A stretch of DNA of 5,910 nt from Acetobacteraceae bacterium (GCA_019689515.1 JADGHI010000260.1:1-5910), one strand, 5' to 3'. Counted from the first letter of the stretch, positions 1-5,910 are shown. Numbers and translations: made by a program. Notes: generated from the sequence alone by a model not told the origin.

Positions 1-878
1 TCGCCGCCCTGGCCGAGGCCCTTGCGCGAGGCCTCGATCTGCCTGCGCGCCGCCTCGCGCGCGCATTCGCGGATCAGGTCGCGGTCGGCCGGCGCGAAGG
101 TCTCCCACACGCTCTTCGCCACCACGAAGGTGGCGGCGTCGGCGACGTAGTTCCAGATCGTCAGGTACTTCTGCGCCAGCGTGTCCATGCGGAAGGCGAG
201 GTAGAGGTTGACCGGGTTCTCCTGCCCGTCCACCGCGCCCGTGGAGAGCGCTGGCTGCAGGTCGGCGAAGCTCATCTGCACCGGGTTGGCGTGGAGGGCG
301 GTGAAGATCTCGGAGAAGACGGCGCCGGCGGCGAAGCGGATCTTCATGCCGCGCAGGTCCTCGGGCCGCCGCACCTCGCGCTTGCTGTTGGACAGCTCGC
401 GGAAGCCGTTCTCGCCCCAGGCGAGGGGCACCACCTCGCGCCGCTCCAGCACGCGGAACAGGTCCCGCCCGACCTCGCCCTCGATGATCGCGTCGAAGCC
501 GCGGCTGTCCTGCAGCAGCCAGGGCAGCGAGAACAGGTTCATCTCGCGGATCTGCGGCGAGATGTTGATGGTGGAGAACACCGCCATGTCGATCACGCCC
601 TGGCGCATCGCCACCAGCTCGCGCGTCTGGTCGCCGCCGACGAGCTGGCTGCCGGGATAGACCTTCATGTTGATGCGCCCGCCGCTGCGCTGCGTGACCA
701 GCTCAGCCCACTGGAACGCGCCCTCGGAGAGCGGGATCGGCCGGTTGGCGACGACGGAGACCTTGTACTCCGCCCGGTAGCGCGTCTGCGCCCGGGCGAT
801 GTGCGGCGCAGTGAGGGCGCCGGCCGGGCCGAGCAGGAAATCACGCCGCCGCATCGCGGCCGGATGGATCGTGCGCAT
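1..878 (-). CDS. dctP: TRAP transporter solute-binding protein, DctP family (C-terminus cut off by window edge)
   Basis: This is the periplasmic receptor of a TRAP transporter. It captures a small organic acid and hands it to the membrane subunits DctQ and DctM for ion-driven uptake. The first 292 residues lie in the window; family members are usually about 330 residues, so roughly 40 are missing. Residues 9-31 form a Tat-type signal: a twin-arginine stretch (RRRDFLLG), a short hydrophobic region and a likely cut after ARA at 28-30. Family signatures are VYPGSQL (73-79), a GENGFREL-like block (155-162), the LRGMKIR segment whose Arg181 matches the carboxylate-binding arginine of the family, and VDGQENP (216-222). 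The start at 878 has a weak GGGA site six bases upstream. An in-frame ATG at 854, directly before the twin arginines, is a possible alternative but has no visible ribosome-binding site. The gene follows the SDR gene on the same strand after 106 bases and is probably co-transcribed with it. The ligand cannot be read from sequence; carboxylate is inferred from the family. Confidence 0.93.
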   Translation of the reverse strand, partial: MRTIHPAAMRRRDFLLGPAGALTAPHIARAQTRYRAEYKVSVVANRPIPLSEGAFQWAELVTQRSGGRINMKVYPGSQLVGGDQTRELVAMRQGVIDMAVFSTINISPQIREMNLFSLPWLLQDSRGFDAIIEGEVGRDLFRVLERREVVPLAWGENGFRELSNSKREVRRPEDLRGMKIRFAAGAVFSEIFTALHANPVQMSFADLQPALSTGAVDGQENPVNLYLAFRMDTLAQKYLTIWNYVADAATFVVAKSVWETFAPADRDLIRECAREAARRQIEASRKGLGQGG

Positions 879-984
879 GATGGGTCCCGTTCGCTCCCTG
901 TGTGGCCGGCGTCTTGCTGCCGGGGGTGGCCCGGCCAGCCTGCGCCCGCCTGCGTGCGAGCTTTACGCCCGGCGCGGCCGCCGT

Positions 985-1764
985 CTAGCCGCTTGCGGGA
1001 GCGGGAAAGGGCCGGCTGTCCATGCCGGTGGCGGCGAAGCCGCCGTCCACGGCGAGGACATGGCCCGTGACATAGGCCGCGTCGGGCCCGCACAGGAACA
1101 GCGCGGCGCCGGCGATCTCCTCCGGGGTGCCGTAGCGGCGCATCATCACGGCCCGGGTCCAGGCCTCGCGCGTCGCAGCGACGTGCATCGCCGCCACCAG
1201 CGGCGTCTCCACCGGCCCGGGGGCCAGGGCGTTCACCCGGATGCCGTATTCGGCGAGGTCGAGCGCCATGACCTGCGTCAGCGTGATCACCGCGCCCTTG
1301 GAGGCGCCATAGGCCGCGCGCCCGCTGTTGCCGCGCAGGCCGGAGACGCTGGCGATGTTGACGATCGCCCCGCCGGTGCCGGCATCGCGCATCGCCCGCG
1401 CGCAGGCCTGGCCGCAGAGGAAGGTGCCGCGGACATTCACCGCGTAGATCCGGTCCAGCACCTCCACCGGCGTGTCGAGGAAGGGGATGTCGCGGCCGAT
1501 GCCGGCGGAGTTGACCAGGAGATCCACCCGCCCGTGCCGCGCGAGCACGGCCTGCGCCATCGCCTTCACCGAGGCCTCGTCGGCCACGTCCACCCGCAGC
1601 GGCGCCACCGTGCCGGCAGCGTGGCCGGCTGGCAGACCCTCGTCCGTGGCGGTGATGTCGGCGGCCACGACGGCGGCGCCCTCGCGCGCGAACCGGGACG
1701 CGATGGCGGCACCGATGCCGGAGAGGCCGCCCGTCACGACGGCCACCTTGCCCGCGAGCTGCAT
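985..1764 (-). CDS. Classical short-chain dehydrogenase/reductase (SDR)
   Basis: This is a cytosolic NAD(P)-dependent oxidoreductase of 259 residues, usual for classical SDRs (about 250). It has the Rossmann glycine motif TGGLSGIG (11-18), Asp36 at the end of beta-2 (which favours NAD over NADP), Asp59 in the RVDVAD stretch, and NSAG at 85-88, a variant of the usual NNAG. The catalytic tetrad is complete: Asn110, Ser139, Tyr152 and Lys156 (YGASK). The PGPVETP loop (182-188) and the C-terminal VDGG (239-242) are typical. About 13 residues follow the normal end of the fold, ending rich in Pro and Ala. The start at 1764 is supported by a strong GGGGAGGAAGG site just upstream. The protein resembles the 3-oxoacyl-ACP reductase (FabG)-like and sugar or hydroxy-acid dehydrogenase branch, but the substrate cannot be assigned. 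It is the first gene of a leftward unit with the TRAP receptor, so oxidising or reducing the imported compound is a reasonable inference. Confidence 0.95.
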   Translation of the reverse strand: MQLAGKVAVVTGGLSGIGAAIASRFAREGAAVVAADITATDEGLPAGHAAGTVAPLRVDVADEASVKAMAQAVLARHGRVDLLVNSAGIGRDIPFLDTPVEVLDRIYAVNVRGTFLCGQACARAMRDAGTGGAIVNIASVSGLRGNSGRAAYGASKGAVITLTQVMALDLAEYGIRVNALAPGPVETPLVAAMHVAATREAWTRAVMMRRYGTPEEIAGAALFLCGPDAAYVTGHVLAVDGGFAATGMDSRPFPAPASG

Positions 1765-1834
1765 GCGCCTTCCTCCCCAGCCTTGCGATAGGCCCCGCCG
1801 GGCGGCAGATCAAGCGCGGAGGGAGGGCGCCCGC
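1765..1834. promoter_or_regulatory. Divergent spacer between SDR and acyl-CoA ligase
   Basis: These 70 bases separate two divergent starts, so both promoters must lie here or inside the neighbouring coding regions. Each side ends in a strong ribosome-binding site: 1768-1778 for the leftward SDR and 1818-1827 for the rightward ligase. About 40 bases remain between them. I see no convincing -35/-10 pair on either strand; TTGCGA at 1783-1788 is only a weak -35 candidate with no good -10 partner. The layout suggests shared control, but no clear operator palindrome is visible. Confidence 0.45.
1818..1827 (+). promoter_or_regulatory. Ribosome-binding site that sets the ligase start
   Basis: The purine run GGAGGGAGGG ends seven bases before the ATG at 1835. 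The reading frame is open for more than 360 bases further upstream, into the SDR gene on the other strand. This site, plus the onset of family similarity right after it, fixes the start at 1835. Confidence 0.75.
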
Positions 1835-3421
1835 ATGATCCCGACGGCCAATCTCGCGAGCCTGCTGCTGCAGACGGCGCGGCGCCTGCCGGACCGGCCG
1901 GCGCTGGTCTGGCGGGACCGGACCTGGACCTGGCGCGAGACCGCCGCCCGCGCCGCCGCGGCTGCGGCCGCCCTTCGCGCGCGCGGCATCGGCAAGGGCG
2001 ACCGCGTGCTGGTGCATGCCCGCAACTCCAACGCGATGTTCGAGAGCGTCTGGGCCTGCTGGCTGATCGGCGCGGTCTGGGTGCCGACGAATTTCCGCCT
2101 CTCCCCGCCGGAGGTCGCCTATCTCGCGGAGTCCTCGCGCGCACGTGCACACCTCTTCGACGCCGCTTTCCCCGCGCACCGCGCGGCGGCGCGGGAGGCG
2201 AACGCTGCCCATTGCGCGCTGGAGGCGGCGATCGGCGGCGAGGGCGGCATCGAGAGCTGGGAGGGGCTGATCGCCGAGGGTTCGTCACGGCCGGTCACGA
2301 TGCCCGCCGATGTCGGGCGCGACGATCCGGCCTGGTTCTTCTACACCTCCGGCACCACCGGCCGGCCGAAGGCCGGCGTGCTCACCCACGGCCAGCTCGG
2401 CTTCGTCGTGGTGAACCACATCGCCGACCTGATGCCGGGCCTCTCGGAACGCGACGCCTCGCTCGTCGTCGCGCCGCTCTCGCACGGCGCGGGCATCCAC
2501 GCGCTGGCTCAGGTGGCGCGCGGCGCGAAGTCCGTGCTGCTGCCCAGCGAGCGCCTCGACACCGCCGAGGCCTGGCGGCTGATCGAGACGCACCGCATCA
2601 GCAACATGTTCACCGTGCCCACCATCCTGAACGCCCTCGCCCGCGATCCGGCGGCGCAGACCAGCGACCGGTCCAGCCTGCGTCACGTGATCTACGCCGG
2701 CGCGCCGATGTACCGCGAGGACCAGAAGCACGCGCTGCGCGTGCTCGGCCCGTGCCTGGTGCAGTATTACGGCCTCGGCGAGGTGACCGGGAACATCACC
2801 GTGCTGCCGCCCGAATGGCACTCGGTCGAGGACGATCCCGCCTTCCCCATCGGATCCTGCGGCTATCCACGCACCGGCCTCGACATCGCGATCCTGGATA
2901 CGGAGAACCACCCGTTGCCCGCCGGCGAGACGGGCGAGATCTGCGTGCGCGGCAACGCCGTCTTCGCCGGCTACTTCGAGAACGAGGAGGCCAACGCCAA
3001 GGCCTTCGCCGGCGGATGGTTCCACACCGGCGATCTCGGACATCTCGACGAGCGCGGCTTCCTCTACATCACCGGCCGCGCCTCGGACATGTACATCTCC
3101 GGCGGATCGAACGTGTATCCGCGCGAGGTGGAGGAGGCGCTGCTGACGCATCCCGCCGTGGCGGAAGCCTGCGTCGTCGGCATGCCCGACCCGAAATGGG
3201 GCGAGAGCGGCGTGGCCGTGCTGGTGCCTCGCGAGGCGGGCGCGACGATCGAGCCGGCGTCGGTGCTCGCGCATCTCGAAGGCCGGCTCGCGCGCTACAA
3301 GTGGCCGGCGCGGATCGTTGTCTGGCCCGAATTGCCGCGCTCCGGCTACGGCAAGGTGCCGAAGCGGGAGGTGAAGCGGCTGCTCGAGGCGGGGGAGATG
3401 CCGGGAGGCGGCACGGCCTGA
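1835..3421 (+). CDS. AMP-forming acyl-CoA synthetase (class I adenylate-forming ligase)
   Basis: This enzyme activates a carboxylic acid with ATP to an acyl-adenylate, then transfers the acyl group to coenzyme A. It is a cytosolic protein of 528 residues, normal for the family. Visible core motifs are the phosphate-binding loop YTSGTTGRPK (170-179), the A5 region YYGLGEVTG (311-319), the ribose-binding Asp400 in HTGD (A7), Arg415 in YITGR followed by the hinge and ISGGSNVYP (421-429, A8), and the C-terminal GYGKVPK, where Lys507 is the likely catalytic lysine (A10). All catalytic positions needed for activity are present. The A5 motif is unusual: the common Y-G-x-T-E has Gly315 in place of Thr, although Glu316 is kept. 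The substrate could be a fatty, aryl or other small acid; the sequence does not decide. The gene diverges from the SDR/TRAP unit, which is consistent with activating an imported acid. A likely terminator overlaps its end. Confidence 0.95.
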   Translation: MIPTANLASLLLQTARRLPDRPALVWRDRTWTWRETAARAAAAAAALRARGIGKGDRVLVHARNSNAMFESVWACWLIGAVWVPTNFRLSPPEVAYLAESSRARAHLFDAAFPAHRAAAREANAAHCALEAAIGGEGGIESWEGLIAEGSSRPVTMPADVGRDDPAWFFYTSGTTGRPKAGVLTHGQLGFVVVNHIADLMPGLSERDASLVVAPLSHGAGIHALAQVARGAKSVLLPSERLDTAEAWRLIETHRISNMFTVPTILNALARDPAAQTSDRSSLRHVIYAGAPMYREDQKHALRVLGPCLVQYYGLGEVTGNITVLPPEWHSVEDDPAFPIGSCGYPRTGLDIAILDTENHPLPAGETGEICVRGNAVFAGYFENEEANAKAFAGGWFHTGDLGHLDERGFLYITGRASDMYISGGSNVYPREVEEALLTHPAVAEACVVGMPDPKWGESGVAVLVPREAGATIEPASVLAHLEGRLARYKWPARIVVWPELPRSGYGKVPKREVKRLLEAGEMPGGGTA

Positions 3422-3434
3422 CGCCGCCGTTTTT
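3407..3434 (+). terminator. Candidate intrinsic terminator overlapping the ligase stop codon
   Basis: A perfect six-base all-GC stem pairs GGCGGC (3407-3412) with GCCGCC (3423-3428) across a ten-base loop that contains the TGA stop. One G follows, then five T residues (3430-3434). The T run is striking in such GC-rich DNA. Stem plus T run fits a Rho-independent terminator, although the stem is short and the loop rather large. Confidence 0.5.
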
Positions 3435-3567
3435 GAGCCGCGTCCTGCCGAAATTCCGGGTTGTGGATCGTGTCATTCGCCCGCTCGCCCGGGCCTCCGG
3501 GTGGACGCGAAAGCGGCAGCACGCCAGGATGCGGACCCCTTGGACGCCTGTTGGGGACTCTCCGCCG
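3422..3567 (+). promoter_or_regulatory. Spacer upstream of class III ADH, presumed promoter region
   Basis: These 146 bases between the ligase and the ADH are less GC-rich at 3429-3480 than the surrounding genes, as promoters in GC-rich genomes often are. Since a likely terminator precedes it, the ADH probably has its own promoter here. No sigma-70 type pair is convincing. A small hairpin lies at 3486-3503 (CCCGG/CCGGG core with a GCCT loop). It has no T run, so it is not an obvious terminator and could be an operator or chance. Confidence 0.35.
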
Positions 3568-4680
3568 ATGAAGACACGCGCCGCCGTGGCGTGGGCCGCG
3601 GGCAAGCCGCTCACCATCGAGACCATCGAGATCGAGGGGCCGAAGGCGGGCGAAGTGCTGGTCGAGATCAAGGCGACCGGCATCTGCCACACCGACCAGT
3701 ACACCCTCTCCGGCGCCGACCCGGAGGGAATGTTCCCGGCGATCCTCGGCCATGAGGGCGCGGGCATCGTGCGCGAGGTCGGCCCGGGCGTGACCAGCGT
3801 AAAGCCCGGCGACCACGTGATTCCGCTCTACACGCCGGAATGCCGGCAGTGCAAAACCTGCCTCTCCCGCCGCAGCAACCTCTGCACCGCCATCCGCGCG
3901 ACGCAGGGCAAGGGCGTGATGCCGGACGGTACCAGCCGCTTCCGCTGTGACGGCGCGCAGGTGTTCCACTACATGGGCTGCAGCACCTTCTCCAACTTCA
4001 CCGTGCTGCCCGAGATCGCGGTCGCCAAGGTCCGCGAGGACGCGCCCTTCGACAAGATCTGCTACATCGGCTGCGGCGTGACGACCGGGATCGGCGCGGT
4101 GATCAACACGGCGAAGGTCTGGCCCGGCGCGAATGTCGCCGTGTTCGGGCTCGGCGGCATCGGCCTCAACGTCGTGCAGGGCGCGCGCATGGTCGGCGCC
4201 GACCGGATCATCGGCATCGACCTCAACCCGCAGCGCGAGGCGATGGCGCGGAAGTTCGGCATGACCCACTTCATCAACCCCGACGTCGTCGGCCGCGACA
4301 AGGTGGTGCAGGCGGTGATGGACCTCACCGACGGTGGCGCCGACTTCTCCTTCGAGTGCATCGGCAATGTCGAGGTGATGCGCCAGGCGCTGGAATGCTG
4401 CCACCGCGGCTGGGGCGAGAGTATCATCATCGGCGTCGCCCCCGCGGGAGCGGAGATTCGCACGCGGCCCTTTCAGCTCGTCACCGGCCGCGTCTGGAAG
4501 GGCACGGCCTTCGGCGGCGCGCGTGGGCGGACCGACGTGCCGAAGATCGTGGACTGGTACATGGAGGGCAAGATCAACATCGACGACCTGATCACCCACA
4601 CCATGCCGCTCGAGGACATCAACCGCGGCTTCGAGCTGATGGAGAAGGGCGAGAGCATCCGCTCGGTCGTGCTCTACTGA
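3568..4680 (+). CDS. frmA: S-(hydroxymethyl)glutathione dehydrogenase / class III alcohol dehydrogenase
   Basis: This enzyme oxidises S-hydroxymethylglutathione, formed spontaneously from formaldehyde and glutathione, to S-formylglutathione with NAD. The family also reduces S-nitrosoglutathione. It is a cytosolic zinc enzyme of 370 residues, the normal length. Catalytic zinc ligands are Cys40, His62, Glu63 and Cys169; structural zinc ligands are Cys92, Cys95, Cys98 and Cys106. The NAD fold shows GLGGIG (194-199) with Asp218 at the end of the next strand. Arg110, just before TQGKG, matches the arginine that marks class III enzymes and binds the glutathione adduct, and SGADPEG (48-54) is also typical. 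The start at 3568 matches the conserved MKTRAAVAW beginning. An in-frame ATG at 3529 would add 13 atypical residues and is less likely. The usual partner, S-formylglutathione hydrolase, is not next to it here; it may lie elsewhere in the genome. The gene is preceded by a candidate terminator and followed by a large inverted repeat, so it may be a single-gene transcript. Confidence 0.97.
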   Translation: MKTRAAVAWAAGKPLTIETIEIEGPKAGEVLVEIKATGICHTDQYTLSGADPEGMFPAILGHEGAGIVREVGPGVTSVKPGDHVIPLYTPECRQCKTCLSRRSNLCTAIRATQGKGVMPDGTSRFRCDGAQVFHYMGCSTFSNFTVLPEIAVAKVREDAPFDKICYIGCGVTTGIGAVINTAKVWPGANVAVFGLGGIGLNVVQGARMVGADRIIGIDLNPQREAMARKFGMTHFINPDVVGRDKVVQAVMDLTDGGADFSFECIGNVEVMRQALECCHRGWGESIIIGVAPAGAEIRTRPFQLVTGRVWKGTAFGGARGRTDVPKIVDWYMEGKINIDDLITHTMPLEDINRGFELMEKGESIRSVVLY

Positions 4681-4730
4681 TGCGGCGCGGCCTCGCCGGC
4701 CCCTCGGACCTGCCCGGCCGCAACGCCGCA
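4681..4730 (+). terminator. Long interrupted hairpin directly after the ADH stop codon
   Basis: TGCGGCG (4681-4687) plus CGGCC (4688-4692) can pair with GGCCG (4716-4720) and CGCCGCA (4724-4730). This gives a 12-base-pair stem with a three-base bulge (CAA, 4721-4723) and a 23-base loop. It starts at the base after the TGA. No T run follows, so it is not a textbook intrinsic terminator. It could stabilise the 3' end of the message or end transcription without a U tract. GC-rich DNA makes chance pairing fairly likely. Confidence 0.35.
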
Positions 4731-4858
4731 CATTGACGGACCGCCGGTGAAGGCCGGACCATGCCGGCTGGAGCCCGTGGAGGCGACGTGCTCCGCGCGC
4801 ACCTGACGGGCACGCCTTCCTCCACCAGGTTCGACCTGCGCGCCCGGCGCAACGCCGC
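4720..4858 (+). repeat. Ten-base direct repeat, one copy in each spacer hairpin
   Basis: The word GCAACGCCGC occurs at 4720-4729 and again at 4849-4858, 129 bases apart. In both places it contributes the bulge or loop plus the 3' arm of a hairpin. The copies are short, and the shared word could be coincidence at this GC content. Confidence 0.35.
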
Positions 4859-4925
4859 GCGCATCCTTGCACTCCCCGTCGCGGGCGTCCGCGCCGGCGG
4901 CCTTCTCTTCAACCGTGAGGGCTGA
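4761..4925 (+). CDS. Possible small ORF (54 residues) just upstream of the flavin enzyme
   Basis: An ATG at 4761 opens a 54-codon frame that ends in TGA at 4923-4925, six bases before the GTG start of the next gene and in the same frame. A GAAGG motif lies about eight bases upstream of the ATG. Third codon positions are mostly G or C, as in the real genes here. The product would be basic and rich in Ala, Gly, Arg and Leu, with no signal peptide, membrane segment or motif I recognise. It could be a small protein, a translated leader that couples into the next gene, or a chance frame in GC-rich DNA. The last option is the default. Confidence 0.2.
   Translation: MPAGARGGDVLRAHLTGTPSSTRFDLRARRNAARILALPVAGVRAGGLLFNREG
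4837..4863 (+). other. Strong hairpin in the leader of the nitronate monooxygenase-like gene
   Basis: TGCGCGC (4837-4843) pairs with GCGCGCA (4857-4863), and inside it GGCG (4846-4849) pairs with CGCC (4853-4856) around a CAA loop, leaving a two-base bulge at 4844-4845. The result is a compact 11-base-pair GC-rich stem about 70 bases before the GTG start. No T run follows. It may be a leader structure affecting expression, or chance. Confidence 0.3.
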
Positions 4926-4931
4926 ACCACC

Positions 4932-5861
4932 GTGCCATTGCCTGCCGCGCTCCAGGGCCGCCTGTCCGTGCCCGCCATCGCCGCGCCAATGTTCCTCGTC
5001 TCCGGCCCCGATCTGGTGATCGAGACCTGCAAGGCCGGCGTGCTGGGCACCTTCCCCACCCTCAACCAGCGCACCACCGAGGGCTACGCCGAGTGGCTCG
5101 CGCAGATCCGCGAGGCGCTGGACGCCGTGCCAGGCGCCGCGCCCTTCGGCGTGAACATCATCGTCAACCGCAGCAATGCGCGCGTCGAGCCGGACCTGAA
5201 GGCGACGGTCGAGGCCAAGGTGCCGCTGGTCATCACCTCGCTCGGCGCCAATGCCGAGGTGGTGCAGGCCGTGCACTCCTATGGCGGCCTGGTGTTCCAC
5301 GACGTGATCAACATGCGCCACGCGGAGAAGGCGGTGGAGGCGGGGGTGGACGGCATCATCGCCGTCTGCGCCGGGGCCGGCGGGCATGGCGGCACCTACA
5401 ACCCCTTCGCCTTCCTCGCCGAGCTGCGCGCCGCCTTCCCGCACATCACGCTGGCCCAGTCGGGCGCGATCACCAACGGCAGGCAGATCGCGGCCGCGCG
5501 GCTGCTCGGCGCCGACCTCGCCTATATCGGCACGCGCTTCATCGCGACGCGCGAGAGCATGGCGGTGGACGCCTACAAGCGGATGGTCGTGGAGGCGAGC
5601 GGCGCGAAGGACATCGTGTACACCCCGGCCTTCAGCGGCGTGCACGGCAACTATCTCCGCCCCTCCATCATCGCCGCCGGCCTCGATCCCGATAACCTGC
5701 CGCCGAAGCCGGAGGGCGGCTACAGCCGCGAGAGGCGCAAGGCGTGGCGGGACATCTGGTCGGGCGGCCAGGGCGTCGGCTCGATCAACGACATCCCGAC
5801 CGTCGCCGAGCTCTGCGAGCGGCTGCGGCGCGAGTATCGCGAGGCGGCCTCCCTGCTGTGA
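4932..5861 (+). CDS. Nitronate monooxygenase family protein (FMN-dependent, 2-nitropropane dioxygenase-like)
   Basis: This is a cytosolic FMN-dependent TIM-barrel enzyme of 309 residues. Family members oxidise alkyl nitronates such as propionate 3-nitronate; some relatives are instead NADH:quinone reductases, so the activity is not certain. Family marks are an N-terminal PAIAAPMFLVSGPDL stretch (14-28), FGVNIIV (72-78), the flavin-phosphate and active-site loop GAGGHGG (148-154) with His152 as the likely catalytic base, SGAI (177-180), GADLAYIGTRF (193-203), and the late block SGVHGNYLRPS (235-245). The start is GTG at 4932: an in-frame TGA at 4923-4925 rules out any longer form, and the next Met is residue 20, inside the conserved region. 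A GAGGG sequence lies about ten bases upstream. The gene sits 251 bases after the class III ADH, behind a structured spacer. Genes of this type occur beside acyl-CoA metabolism genes in many proteobacteria, so a role with the ligase is possible but unproven. Confidence 0.92.
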   Translation: MPLPAALQGRLSVPAIAAPMFLVSGPDLVIETCKAGVLGTFPTLNQRTTEGYAEWLAQIREALDAVPGAAPFGVNIIVNRSNARVEPDLKATVEAKVPLVITSLGANAEVVQAVHSYGGLVFHDVINMRHAEKAVEAGVDGIIAVCAGAGGHGGTYNPFAFLAELRAAFPHITLAQSGAITNGRQIAAARLLGADLAYIGTRFIATRESMAVDAYKRMVVEASGAKDIVYTPAFSGVHGNYLRPSIIAAGLDPDNLPPKPEGGYSRERRKAWRDIWSGGQGVGSINDIPTVAELCERLRREYREAASLL

Positions 5862-5889
5862 CCGGCGCGCTGGAGCCGGGAACGCAGCG

Positions 5890-5910
5890 ATGACTGGTAC
5901 GCCGCGGCGC
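5890..5910 (+). CDS. Possible start of a following gene (first seven codons only)
   Basis: An ATG at 5890 begins an open frame (MTGTPRR) that runs off the window. GGGA at 5878-5881 lies eight bases upstream and could serve as a weak ribosome-binding site. It begins 28 bases after the stop of the preceding flavin enzyme gene, a distance typical of co-transcribed genes. Too little is visible to name a product. Confidence 0.3.

Noticed and set aside
291..1070. Plus-strand open frame of 259 codons over the TRAP receptor
   Set aside because: The minus strand here encodes a clear Tat signal and DctP motifs. The plus-strand product is His/Ala/Arg/Asp-rich shadow sequence.
1472..1834. Extra 121 N-terminal codons on the ligase
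   Set aside because: They overlap the SDR gene antisense and show no ligase similarity. A strong ribosome-binding site at 1818-1827 places the start at 1835.
665..2212. 515-codon minus-strand frame overlapping the TRAP receptor, SDR and ligase start
   Set aside because: It is out of frame with the SDR and receptor, which carry full family signatures, and its product is Arg/Gly/Ala-rich without motifs. It is a GC-driven shadow frame.
3486..3503. Hairpin upstream of the ADH as a second terminator
   Set aside because: The stem is short, includes a wobble pair and has no T run. The stem at 3407-3428 followed by T5 is the better terminator, and this one could be chance.
2212..3567. Upstream extension of the ADH reading frame through most of the ligase gene, suggesting a fusion protein
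   Set aside because: The stretch before 3568 is out of frame with the ligase and encodes Arg-rich nonsense. The ADH begins exactly at its conserved N-terminus, so there is no fusion.
3346..4872. Very long open frame (508 codons) on the minus strand across the class III ADH
   Set aside because: It is antisense to a gene with every expected zinc and NAD residue. The predicted protein is a low-complexity mix of Arg, Ala, His, Asp and Val with no family motif, which is the usual shadow frame in GC-rich DNA.
1..5910. A novel defence, mobile or secretion system in the window
   Set aside because: All five large genes belong to well-known metabolic or transport families with intact motifs. There are no transposase, integrase, nuclease, toxin or CRISPR signs and no clear break in base composition.

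Overview
The window is GC-rich throughout, with codons that end mostly in G or C. Gene content fits a free-living proteobacterium, most likely an alphaproteobacterium such as an Acetobacteraceae or Roseomonas-like genus. That placement is inferred from composition, the TRAP solute receptor and glutathione-linked formaldehyde oxidation. There is no rRNA or other marker to fix it. I see no mobile element, tRNA, rRNA or CRISPR array.

Left half, minus strand (1-1764): a two-gene unit reading leftwards. It begins with a classical short-chain dehydrogenase/reductase (985-1764), followed after 106 bases by a Tat-exported TRAP transporter solute-binding protein of the DctP family (from 878, running off the left edge). 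The TRAP membrane subunits would be expected beyond position 1.

Centre and right, plus strand (1835-5910): an AMP-forming acyl-CoA ligase (1835-3421) diverges from the dehydrogenase across a 70-base spacer that carries a strong ribosome-binding site for each side. It ends in a likely intrinsic terminator that overlaps its own stop codon. Next comes a class III alcohol dehydrogenase, i.e. S-(hydroxymethyl)glutathione dehydrogenase (3568-4680), and then an FMN-dependent nitronate monooxygenase-like protein with a GTG start (4932-5861). Their 251-base spacer holds two GC-rich hairpins that share a 10-base word, and a possible 54-codon small ORF. A further gene may begin at 5890.

Together the genes look like accessory carbon metabolism: uptake of a small organic acid (TRAP), oxidation or reduction (SDR), activation to a CoA thioester (ligase), formaldehyde removal (class III ADH) and a flavin oxidoreductase. 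A single shared pathway is inference only, and the terminator after the ligase suggests that the plus-strand genes are not all one transcript. Every full gene belongs to a well-known family. I found no convincing evidence for a new biological system. The points most worth checking are the divergent spacer, the structured 4681-4931 spacer, and the ligase's altered A5 motif.
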